Source: Oscillospiraceae bacterium
GTDB taxonomy: Bacteria; Bacillota; Clostridia; Oscillospirales; Ruminococcaceae
Reading direction: 5' to 3'
NCBI GenBank assembly: GCA_017550285.1
Contig: JAFZPP010000007.1
Coordinates: 82,934-146,933 of the forward strand
DNA length: 64,000 nucleotides
Of this stretch, positions 52,537 to 60,194 are shown one piece after another. Every line of letters begins with the position of its first letter. Position 1 is the stretch's first letter. The notes beneath the pieces were generated by a model. That model was not told the DNA's origin, did not search any database, and saw only the letters and a program-made list of their open reading frames with translations. The position numbers and the translations under genes are program-made.

Positions 52537-53118
52537 ATGAGATATACGGAGAGAGAAATCAGAGCGCAAATTGCATCCGCGGAATACTTTCTGCCGCACC
52601 GTGAGCAGCTTCTTGATGTGCTGCGCGAGCGAAAGTTTATTCCGATGCAGGTCGAGCGGCAGAGCTATGCGGATTTTATTGCCGGAAATCTGAATGATTT
52701 TCTGCGGTTTCTGAAAGCAGGCAATGTCCGGCATGTGATGTTTACCTATCTGTATTACACGGAGCCGGAGATTGAAGAAATGTTCCGGCTGGAGGATCGG
52801 GATAAGGCGCTGTTTCGGGATTACCGCGCTTCTGAGCCGAGCGGGTATCAGTCTGTCAGGAACAGCAGCTTTCGGAATTCTGCCGGAACGGATTATGCCA
52901 GTTATTTGCGTTACAGTCAGTTTATCCAGAGACAGATCAATCTGGATCAGCCGAAAGAGCTGCGGCTTTATGCGCTGGTGCAGGGGCGGGTGATTGCCTG
53001 TCAGCTCGGGGATGCATGGCTTGAACGGATGCATTTTGTAACGCGCGCGGTTCTGCGGCAATACGCAATGGAGCAGAATCTCGGAAAGGGCTGCCTTGCG
53101 TTCGGTTTTTACGCATAG
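52537..53118 (+). CDS. Hypothetical protein
   Basis: A 193-residue soluble protein, rich in aromatic and charged residues (MRYTEREIRAQIASAEYFLPHREQ at the start, FTYLYYTEPEIEEMFRL in the middle). No recognisable domain, signal or membrane segment. The start at 52537 is fixed by AAGGAGG just upstream. Single gene with a consensus promoter and its own terminator, so it is probably real and expressed. Confidence 0.72.
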   Translation: MRYTEREIRAQIASAEYFLPHREQLLDVLRERKFIPMQVERQSYADFIAGNLNDFLRFLKAGNVRHVMFTYLYYTEPEIEEMFRLEDRDKALFRDYRASEPSGYQSVRNSSFRNSAGTDYASYLRYSQFIQRQINLDQPKELRLYALVQGRVIACQLGDAWLERMHFVTRAVLRQYAMEQNLGKGCLAFGFYA

Positions 53119-53120
53119 AC

Positions 53121-53153
53121 AGAAATCCCCGTCAATTTTGACGGGGATTTTAT
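53121..53153 (+). terminator. Terminator of the hypothetical gene
   Basis: AAATCCCCGTCA / TGACGGGGATTT hairpin followed by TATT. Confidence 0.85.
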
Positions 53154-53159
53154 TAGCCT

Positions 53160-53200
53160 GAAAAAGCAGTGTGCATTCACCGGAGTGAATGCACACTGCA
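53160..53200 (-). terminator. Terminator of the xylanase gene
   Basis: AGTGTGCATTCAC / GTGAATGCACACT, 13-bp stem with 4-base loop; on the minus strand followed by GCTTTTTC. Confidence 0.85.
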
Positions 53201-53232
53201 TAGTGCTTTATATTGCTTTGGAAAGCTGAATT

Positions 53233-56200
53233 TTACTGGAAGGACCAGCTATCGAATTCGAGCTCGCCGCTGAATACGAAGCAGATATCGTTGACACCGT
53301 CGATGCTGTTGCAAGCAACCGGTGCGATATCGGTCATGGTGCCGCCAGCCGGAACTTCGATGTAAGCAAATGCCGTACCATTCGGGGAACCGGTGGTAAC
53401 CTTGATGACTGCGCCGTTCTGAGAGGAAGCGCGTGCTGCGAAGGTCTTGCAGCCGTCCTTGAAATCAACGCCCTTCAGCTTGATCCAGTCGCCCTTCTGA
53501 ATATCGGTAACAACGGTATCGCCGACGCCCTTGATCTGGATGCCGCCGTTGTTTGCCATGGTTTCAGCCTGGACGGTGGTGTACGGATTGAGGTACTCAA
53601 GCTGCTTTACGCCAGCCATAGAGCCCTTGCAGGAGAGCTTGCCGCCGTTGTTGGAGCACTCGTCGATATGGGTGGAGCGGTAGTTGAGACCATTGCCGCC
53701 GTTAACGCCCATACGCATTTCCTGCTGTCTTGCGTGGTATGCAACATAGTACTTATCCTTGAAGAAGACGATAGAGTGGTGGTTGTTGCCGCCCTTGTCG
53801 AGGCCCTGCGAACCGGTGTTTGCAAAGACCATACCGGAGAGCTGGCTGGAAGTCCACGGACCCATCGGGTTCTTGTTGCACATGTAAAGGATATCAGCAT
53901 TGCCGAAGGAAACGCCGTTGATGTTTGTGCCGCCCGGAACATTCCAGTTTGCACAGTAGGAGTAATACCAGGTATCGCCGATCTTGATGAGGGAAGAATC
54001 CTCGAAGAGATACGGGTTCTCAAGGGTATTTGCCTGACCGGAAATGGAGATCATGTTATCTGCCAGCTTCATGCAGCGACCGGTCTTCGGATTTGCCTTG
54101 TCTCTGCCGTCGACGCCGCCGCCCATGAACAGGTAGCCTTCGCCGGTGACATCATCGTAGTAAACGCCCGGGTCGAACATCCAGACAACGTCGTTCATGT
54201 TGCCGACCTTGGACTTGGAAACGAGCTCGCTGCCGATCGGATCGGTGAATCCGCTTGTCGGGCTGTCAGAGGACAGAACGCCGACGCCGGAGCCGTTGTT
54301 TGCGAAGTAGAGGAAGAACTTTTCCTTGCCGTTGATCTTCTTGTGTGCTGCGTCCGGAGCCCATGCGTTGGATGCCCACTTTGCGACGCCGCCCTGGGTT
54401 CTGCCGTTTCTTGCTGCGACCGGAATTGCACCGTGGTCGGTCCAGTTCACGAGGTCAGCAGAGGAGATGCAGTTGATCGTACCGGAGTTGTAGGAGTTCT
54501 CCTTCATCTGGTTGCCGTTGTACTCGAAAGCATCATTGGTGGTGTAGAGGTACAGTCTGTCTTCATAGACCAGCCAGCCCGGGTCAGCGCCGAAACGCTG
54601 TGTGGTACACGGGTTGTTCTCGGTGTCCTTCTTTACGCTGGTTGCGTAGTTCACGCCCGAGAAAGCAGCTGCCAGCTTGCTGAAATCAACTTCCTGAACC
54701 TCAGGCTCCTTGGACGGGAACTTGGTGGACTTGGTCAACAGGTACTCGATCAGAGCCTTGAGGTCGTCAGTGTCAACCTTCAGGCTGCCGTCAACGTCTG
54801 CATTCTTCTTGGCATTGGTGGACATGAAGGTACCGGACTTGAGACCTGCCTTCATTGCGGAGACGTCTGCTGCGGAGAGGATACCGTCGCAGTTGACATC
54901 GCCCTTAACGGTGGAGTTGCCCGGAGCAACTGCCGGTGTATCGCCCTTCGGACCGTTGATTGCAGTGCCTGCCGGAGCGACGATAACTTCGTCAACGAGG
55001 AAGTCGCATTCGGTATCGCCGGTCTCGATGTAGAGTGTTGCGCCGGTTGCGCCGGACGGCAGCTTATAAGAGGTATTTGCGAGCTGCGTCCAGGAATCCT
55101 TTGCAACGACCTTGCCCTCTACGATCTTGTCGTAGTGAGCCTCACCGTCGGAGCCGGTGTACTGAATGGTCATGTGGAATGTTTCGGAACTGCCGCCGCT
55201 GGTGTACTTGACAGCAGCGCTGAAGCTGAAGGTTTCGCCTTCCTTGAACGGATCGGACGGAAGCGAAATCTGTGCGCCGTTCCATGTATCGGTTCTGCCG
55301 GAGCAGGAGAGCGACTTGCTGCCTGCGTAAGCATCGCTTGCGGTGGAAACAGTTGCGCCGCCGCGGCCGTCAAAGCTGTCGGTGCCGTTCTCGAACGTGC
55401 AGTGCAGCCAGTATCCGTCGGAATCCTTCTCTGCCGGCTTAACCGGAACAGGCTCGAAGTTATCCGGGAACTTGGTGCCGTCGCCCCACTGGGACTGCGG
55501 AACCAGACCGGTCAGTGCAGAATATGCAGCCTTCGGCTGGTTGCTGCTGGTGTAGAGCAGAGCATTGGAACCGCTCTTCAGCCAGGAGTGACCGTCGTTC
55601 GGACCCCAGACCTGGAACAGGGTGACCTTTGCCTGATGCGAAGCATCGGAGTTCCAGTCCATTGCATACTTTGCAATGTTCTTGTATCTGTTAGCCTGCT
55701 GCTGGTCGGAATACTTACCGCCGTCAACGCTGATATCGAGCTCAGTGACCTGAACCTCGAGACCTGCTTCCAGATACATCTTCATAGCGGTCAGGTAAGC
55801 ATTTTCACCGGACCAGCCGTCGTTTGCGTTTGCATTGATATGAGACTGCATGCCGACGCCGTCGAGGTTGCCGGCTGCCTTGATGCGCTTTGCGGTCGTG
55901 AGGATCGCGTCACGCTTGAAGGATGCATACTCATTATAGTCATTATAGAAGAGGTGGCAGGTCTTCGGTGCATACATTCTTGCATACTTGAATGCCTGAT
56001 CTATGAAGTGGTTGTCGCCGTAAACGGAGACCCACGGAGAATTGCCGTTGTTGTAGCCCTTGTTACGCGGACCGCCGTTCGAGTCGTTCATGCACTCGTT
56101 GCAGACGTCGTATGCGTAAAGGTTGAGGTTCGGATACTTGGTCTTGAACATGTTGAACATGTTCTTGATGTAGCTCTCGAGACGCTGGTTCATGACAGAC

Positions 56201-57096
56201 TCGCTGACGTAGTTGCCGGAGTTGCTGCCCATGTTCTGCTTGAAGAACCATTCAGGCGTCTGGGAGTGCCATACCATTGTATGACCGCGGAAGCCGAGAC
56301 CGTTCTGAGAACACCAGTCAGCGATCTTAGCAAAGCTGCTGTCGCGGACATTGATGTTCGTATCGGTCGAACCGCTCTGAACGAGGGTTGCATCCGGCTT
56401 GGTCTCATTCTCACACTCGATTGCGTTGCAGTCTTTCAGGAGAATGTTCTTGATCGCGCTGTCGTTGACAGTGGAACCGTTCAGGATGTTACCGGAGCGG
56501 ATGCCGTAATTGACAAACATGTCTTTCAGACCCTTGTCTGCGGCGCTGGCAACGATCGCCTGCTGTCTGCCGACAACCTTGACCTCATCATAGATGAAAT
56601 CATCGGAAGTGTCGGTCGTAATGATCAGTTTGAAGGATTTTGAATTCTCAGGCGCCTTGTAGGATGCGGAAAGCGTACCCCATTCGCCGCCCTTGACGAG
56701 CTTCTCATCGAGCACCTTGACGGTCTTTTCACCGGTCGTGATGTCCTCGGTGATCAGCGTGAGCTTGAAGGTCTGATCCTTTTCAGCGGTGACGCGGACG
56801 GAATAGTCATAGCGCTGACCGCCGGAAAGATACAGATCCTTTTCGGAGACGGCACCGTCTTCCGGAGAAGTTCTGCCGGTTACCTGCATGCCGCGTGAAC
56901 CGTTGAAGCCGATTCCGTCGATTGCAGTGACCTGTGCGGACCAGTCCGGTGACTCGGCGTACCAGCCGCCGTAGGTGACTTCAAAATCGTTCTGCACAAG
57001 CGCGGACGCCTGTACACCCTGCATCGGCATGACGGAAAACATCGCTGCCGTGCATACTACGGCTGTCAAAGCCGCACATAAACGTTTGCGTTTCAT
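53233..57096 (-). CDS. Modular cellulosomal xylanase: CBM22-GH10-CBM22-dockerin-GH43-CBM6
   Basis: A secreted 1287-residue enzyme that would cleave the xylan backbone (GH10) and remove side groups or short products (GH43). Modules: signal peptide 1-30; CBM22-like 32-177; GH10 181-533 with acid/base E334 (YDVCNECMND) and nucleophile E452 (VTELDIS); CBM22-like 562-708; type I dockerin 730-790 (GDVNCDGILSAADVSAMKAGL; ADVDGSLKVDTDDLKALIEYLL); GH43 804-1168 (GADPGWLVYEDRLYLYTTND; NAWAPDAAHKK; MFDPGVYYD); CBM6 1172-1287. The dockerin lies in the middle, between the two catalytic modules. GGGGG ribosome site. Divergent from a second GH43 gene with a shared regulatory region. Confidence 0.93.
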   Translation of the reverse strand: MKRKRLCAALTAVVCTAAMFSVMPMQGVQASALVQNDFEVTYGGWYAESPDWSAQVTAIDGIGFNGSRGMQVTGRTSPEDGAVSEKDLYLSGGQRYDYSVRVTAEKDQTFKLTLITEDITTGEKTVKVLDEKLVKGGEWGTLSASYKAPENSKSFKLIITTDTSDDFIYDEVKVVGRQQAIVASAADKGLKDMFVNYGIRSGNILNGSTVNDSAIKNILLKDCNAIECENETKPDATLVQSGSTDTNINVRDSSFAKIADWCSQNGLGFRGHTMVWHSQTPEWFFKQNMGSNSGNYVSESVMNQRLESYIKNMFNMFKTKYPNLNLYAYDVCNECMNDSNGGPRNKGYNNGNSPWVSVYGDNHFIDQAFKYARMYAPKTCHLFYNDYNEYASFKRDAILTTAKRIKAAGNLDGVGMQSHINANANDGWSGENAYLTAMKMYLEAGLEVQVTELDISVDGGKYSDQQQANRYKNIAKYAMDWNSDASHQAKVTLFQVWGPNDGHSWLKSGSNALLYTSSNQPKAAYSALTGLVPQSQWGDGTKFPDNFEPVPVKPAEKDSDGYWLHCTFENGTDSFDGRGGATVSTASDAYAGSKSLSCSGRTDTWNGAQISLPSDPFKEGETFSFSAAVKYTSGGSSETFHMTIQYTGSDGEAHYDKIVEGKVVAKDSWTQLANTSYKLPSGATGATLYIETGDTECDFLVDEVIVAPAGTAINGPKGDTPAVAPGNSTVKGDVNCDGILSAADVSAMKAGLKSGTFMSTNAKKNADVDGSLKVDTDDLKALIEYLLTKSTKFPSKEPEVQEVDFSKLAAAFSGVNYATSVKKDTENNPCTTQRFGADPGWLVYEDRLYLYTTNDAFEYNGNQMKENSYNSGTINCISSADLVNWTDHGAIPVAARNGRTQGGVAKWASNAWAPDAAHKKINGKEKFFLYFANNGSGVGVLSSDSPTSGFTDPIGSELVSKSKVGNMNDVVWMFDPGVYYDDVTGEGYLFMGGGVDGRDKANPKTGRCMKLADNMISISGQANTLENPYLFEDSSLIKIGDTWYYSYCANWNVPGGTNINGVSFGNADILYMCNKNPMGPWTSSQLSGMVFANTGSQGLDKGGNNHHSIVFFKDKYYVAYHARQQEMRMGVNGGNGLNYRSTHIDECSNNGGKLSCKGSMAGVKQLEYLNPYTTVQAETMANNGGIQIKGVGDTVVTDIQKGDWIKLKGVDFKDGCKTFAARASSQNGAVIKVTTGSPNGTAFAYIEVPAGGTMTDIAPVACNSIDGVNDICFVFSGELEFDSWSFQ

Positions 57097-57246
57097 AAGT
57101 TTCCCCCTAGCATGATTTTTTTGAAAAACTTAACGTGACGAACATACTGAAACACCATAACCACGGTGGTCTGTACGGTTTCTGCACGAAGGGGAGTGCA
57201 AATTCCAATACAGCTACACCGCAGGCGTATGGTATCCGTTGATTAT

Positions 57247-57275
57247 ATTCTAACGGATGTGCGGACAAAATACAA
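57247..57275 (-). promoter_or_regulatory. Promoter of the GH10/GH43 xylanase
   Basis: Minus strand: TTGTAT at 57275-57270, 17 bases, TAGAAT at 57252-57247. Leader of about 145 bases to the start codon. Confidence 0.68.
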
Positions 57276-57290
57276 TACACATTTTGCAGA

Positions 57291-57308
57291 TTATATGGAT
57301 AAAACACA
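57291..57308 (-). promoter_or_regulatory. 18-bp operator-like element, copy 1
   Basis: Read on the minus strand, TGTGTTTTATCCATATAA. It ends exactly 15 bases before the -35 box of the GH10/GH43 promoter. Copy 2 at 57437-57454 differs at one base and has the same distance to its own promoter. Confidence 0.75.
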
Positions 57309-57436
57309 GGAATATATGGCTAATTTCGCTATAGTTTCGCACGGATTTCAGGCGGAAATCCGGCGTATTGTCCTTACAACTTGACCGTACAATCCGCACA
57401 GCATGTATTCTTTTGGCGATTTTTTTGCCTGAAAGC

Positions 57437-57454
57437 TGTGTTTTGTCCATATAA
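57437..57454 (+). promoter_or_regulatory. 18-bp operator-like element, copy 2
   Basis: TGTGTTTTGTCCATATAA, 17 of 18 bases identical to copy 1 in the opposite orientation. It ends 15 bases before the -35 box of the second GH43 gene. TGCA at +3 to +6 after each copy is also conserved. Position upstream of -35 suggests an activator site. The rest of the 57097-57574 spacer is non-coding. Confidence 0.75.
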
Positions 57455-57469
57455 AATGCAGATTTGATA

Positions 57470-57498
57470 TTGAAGTTAAAATAAATATTTGGTATGAT
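57470..57498 (+). promoter_or_regulatory. Promoter of the GH43-CBM22-dockerin gene
   Basis: TTGAAG, 17 bases, TATGAT; leader of about 70 bases. Confidence 0.68.
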
Positions 57499-57574
57499 AA
57501 ATAAAAAAGAGCGGTATGCTCTATAGAAATTCATCCACAATTAGGCTATTTTTTATTTAAGGGGATTGATAATT

Positions 57575-59980
57575 ATGAAGAAAAAGCGTTTGATTTCCGC
57601 ACTGACAGCGTCAGCTTGTATGTTTTCCATGCTGACAAGTTTGCCGAATCTGATACAGGCTGTGCCTGCATCGGCGGCTACGACAGTCGCAAATCCGTTC
57701 ATCTATTCGGATGTTCCGGATGATGACATTATCCGTGTCGATGATACCTATTATATGGTCAGTACGACAATGTTTTTCTCGCCCGGTGCACCGATCATGA
57801 AATCGAAGGATCTGTTCTCCTGGGAGATGTGCGGCTATGTCTTCGATAAATACGCAGACGGCGACGTACAGAATCTGCGGAACGGCAAGCACGATTACTC
57901 GCACGGTCAGTGGGCAACGAGCCTGCGCTATCACGACGGCATGTTCTATGTGTTCTTCGGCAGCTACGGCTCCGGCAAATCCTACATCTATAAAACAACC
58001 GACATCGAAAGCGGCGACTGGACACGCGTCGAGCTGAACGGCATGTATCACGATGCGTCCATGCTGTTCGATGACGACGGCAGAAACTATCTTGTCTACG
58101 GCGGCGGCGGCGAAATCAAGATCAAGGAATTCAATTCCGAGATGACGAATTTCAAGCAGGGCGGTCTGGATAAGACACTGTTCAAGACAAATCTGACCGG
58201 TCTGGCGGGCGAGGGTTCGCATATCCACAAGATCAACGGCTGGTACTATGTATTCGTCATCGCATGGCCGAACGGCAAGCCGCGTATTGAGCTCTGCTAC
58301 CGTTCCAAGAGCCTGACCGGTAATTTTGAGGGCAAGGAAATCCTGAATTCCGGACTCGGCACCTACGGCTCCGGTGTTGCACAGGGCGGTATCGTGGATA
58401 CGCCGGACGGTGACTGGTACGGTCTGATGTTCCAGGATCACGGCGCAGTCGGACGTGTTCCGGTTCTGGTTCCGTGTACTTGGCAGAATGACTGGCCGAT
58501 TCTCGGCGTCAACGGCAAGGCACCGACGACGCTTCAGGGTCCGGATGAATACAAGGGCGCTGTCCTTGCAAAGAGCGACGAGTTCGATTATGATTCCAAT
58601 AATCTGATGCTCGAATGGCAGTGGAACCACAATCCGGATGACAAGTCGTGGTCTGTGACCGAGAACCCGGGCTATCTGCGTCTGCACAATGCGACGATTG
58701 CGAATAACATTATATGGGCACGCAATACGCTGACGATGCGTACCGAGGGTCCGTCCTGCAAGAGCTCGATCAAGCTCGATACCTCCGGCATGAAGCCCGG
58801 CGATTATGCAGGTCTGTCCGCATTCCAGCTCAATTTCGGCAATGTCGGCGTGTATGTCGCCGATGACGGCAGCCGCAAAGTCTATATGGCGAAAAACGGC
58901 GGCAATGATATCGGCAACAGCAGCAACAAGATCGTTGCACAGGAGAATCTCGACGGCAAGGAAGTTTATCTCAAGGTCGAGTTCACCTTTGCGACCGTTG
59001 ACGGCAACTACAATGTTTCCAATAACATCGACCGCGCAAACTTCTTCTATTCCACCGACGGCAATAACTGGAAGAAGATCGGCGATACGCTCGGCATGAC
59101 CTATGATCTCAAGATGTTCACCGGCTACCGCAGCGCGATCTACAGCTATCCGACCAAGACCACCGGCGGTTATGCCGATATTGACTACTTTGAATATGAG
59201 CGTGCCGACTTCAATACGCCGAATGCGGCATTTGAGCCGGAAGAACCGGATCCGGACGGCTACATCTTCCACTATACATTTGAGAAGAACGGCGAAGGCT
59301 TCTCCGGCAGAGGCAGCGCTTCTGTTTCGACTTCAACTGCTGAGAAGTATGCAGGCGAAAAGTCTCTGGCATGCACCGGACGCGAGGCTTCCTGGAACGG
59401 CGCGGCACATTCGCTGAGCAGCGCAAAGTTCAAGGCTGGCGAATCCTACAGCTTCAGCGCGGATGTCCTCTATACCGAGGGCGAGCCGACCGATAAATTC
59501 CACTTCACGCTCCAGTATACCGATGCTTCCGGTGAGGTTGCATATGAGAAGATCGCAACGGAGACGCTTACGAAGGGTGAATGGGGTCAGCTGAAAAACA
59601 CCTCCTTCCAGATTCCGGAAGGCGCAACCAATATGACGATTTATGTTGAGACCGATGAAAGCACCTCCAGCTTCTATGTCGATGAAGTCATCGCCGCAGA
59701 AGCAGGCAGAGAGATCGACGGTCCGGCACCGGCAAAGGTCGAAGTCAAGTTCACGCGCGGCGACCTTAATGAAGACGGCGTGATCAATGCAGTGGACATG
59801 ACGCTTGCAAAGCGCGGTCTGCTGACGGAAAAATTCGGCTCCGAGGCTGAGAAGCTCGCTGCTGATGTCAACGGTGACGGCAGTGTTACGGTTGCGGATA
59901 TTGTCTGGTATGTGAAGTATCTGACAGGTCAGGTCACGGATTTTGATCTGGCGGCGAATACCGAGCCGAAGGACGATTGA
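57575..59980 (+). CDS. Cellulosomal GH43 (beta-xylosidase/arabinofuranosidase) with CBM22-like module and dockerin
   Basis: A secreted 801-residue enzyme. Signal peptide 1-35; five-bladed GH43 domain about 38-320 (SDVPDDDIIRVDDTYYMVST with the base Asp, YHDASMLFDDDGRNYL with the pKa-modulating Asp, GEGSHIHKINGWYYVF with the acid Glu); C-terminal beta-sandwich typical of GH43 subfamilies 10-12 about 330-550; CBM22-like module about 565-715; dockerin about 725-795 (GDLNEDGVINAVDMTLAK; ADVNGDGSVTVADIVWYVKYL). Its CBM closely resembles the second CBM22 of the divergent enzyme. Start ATG 57575 after AAGGGGA. Confidence 0.92.
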   Translation: MKKKRLISALTASACMFSMLTSLPNLIQAVPASAATTVANPFIYSDVPDDDIIRVDDTYYMVSTTMFFSPGAPIMKSKDLFSWEMCGYVFDKYADGDVQNLRNGKHDYSHGQWATSLRYHDGMFYVFFGSYGSGKSYIYKTTDIESGDWTRVELNGMYHDASMLFDDDGRNYLVYGGGGEIKIKEFNSEMTNFKQGGLDKTLFKTNLTGLAGEGSHIHKINGWYYVFVIAWPNGKPRIELCYRSKSLTGNFEGKEILNSGLGTYGSGVAQGGIVDTPDGDWYGLMFQDHGAVGRVPVLVPCTWQNDWPILGVNGKAPTTLQGPDEYKGAVLAKSDEFDYDSNNLMLEWQWNHNPDDKSWSVTENPGYLRLHNATIANNIIWARNTLTMRTEGPSCKSSIKLDTSGMKPGDYAGLSAFQLNFGNVGVYVADDGSRKVYMAKNGGNDIGNSSNKIVAQENLDGKEVYLKVEFTFATVDGNYNVSNNIDRANFFYSTDGNNWKKIGDTLGMTYDLKMFTGYRSAIYSYPTKTTGGYADIDYFEYERADFNTPNAAFEPEEPDPDGYIFHYTFEKNGEGFSGRGSASVSTSTAEKYAGEKSLACTGREASWNGAAHSLSSAKFKAGESYSFSADVLYTEGEPTDKFHFTLQYTDASGEVAYEKIATETLTKGEWGQLKNTSFQIPEGATNMTIYVETDESTSSFYVDEVIAAEAGREIDGPAPAKVEVKFTRGDLNEDGVINAVDMTLAKRGLLTEKFGSEAEKLAADVNGDGSVTVADIVWYVKYLTGQVTDFDLAANTEPKDD

Positions 59981-60051
59981 TTTTTGTATTCCTTGAATTT
60001 CTTGTAATAAGAACCCTCTCATTCTTTTCGTGTTTCGTTATTTTGACAGCG

Positions 60052-60090
60052 TTCCGCGTACAGATGTCCTCTGTACGCGGACTTTCTTGT
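60052..60090 (+). terminator. Terminator after the GH43 gene
   Basis: TCCGCGTACAG / CTGTACGCGGA hairpin followed by CTTTCTTG. Confidence 0.82.
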
Positions 60091-60140
60091 GCCATAGTGT
60101 AAAAAACGAATATTTTATTGACGAAATGATGATATTTGAC

Positions 60141-60169
60141 TTGACAAACCCCAAAAAACACTTTATAAT
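60141..60169 (+). promoter_or_regulatory. Promoter of the xylan-locus regulator
   Basis: TTGACA, 17 bases, TATAAT (full consensus), 26 bases before the start codon, so the regulator is transcribed separately from the GH43 gene. Confidence 0.87.
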
Positions 60170-60194
60170 AGATAGTATATAAGGGGGGGTTCCC

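Noticed and set aside
53668..56643. A 991-codon open frame on the plus strand
   Set aside because: It is antisense to the GH10/GH43 xylanase, whose modules and catalytic residues are clear on the other strand. The long frame is a by-product of biased codon use.
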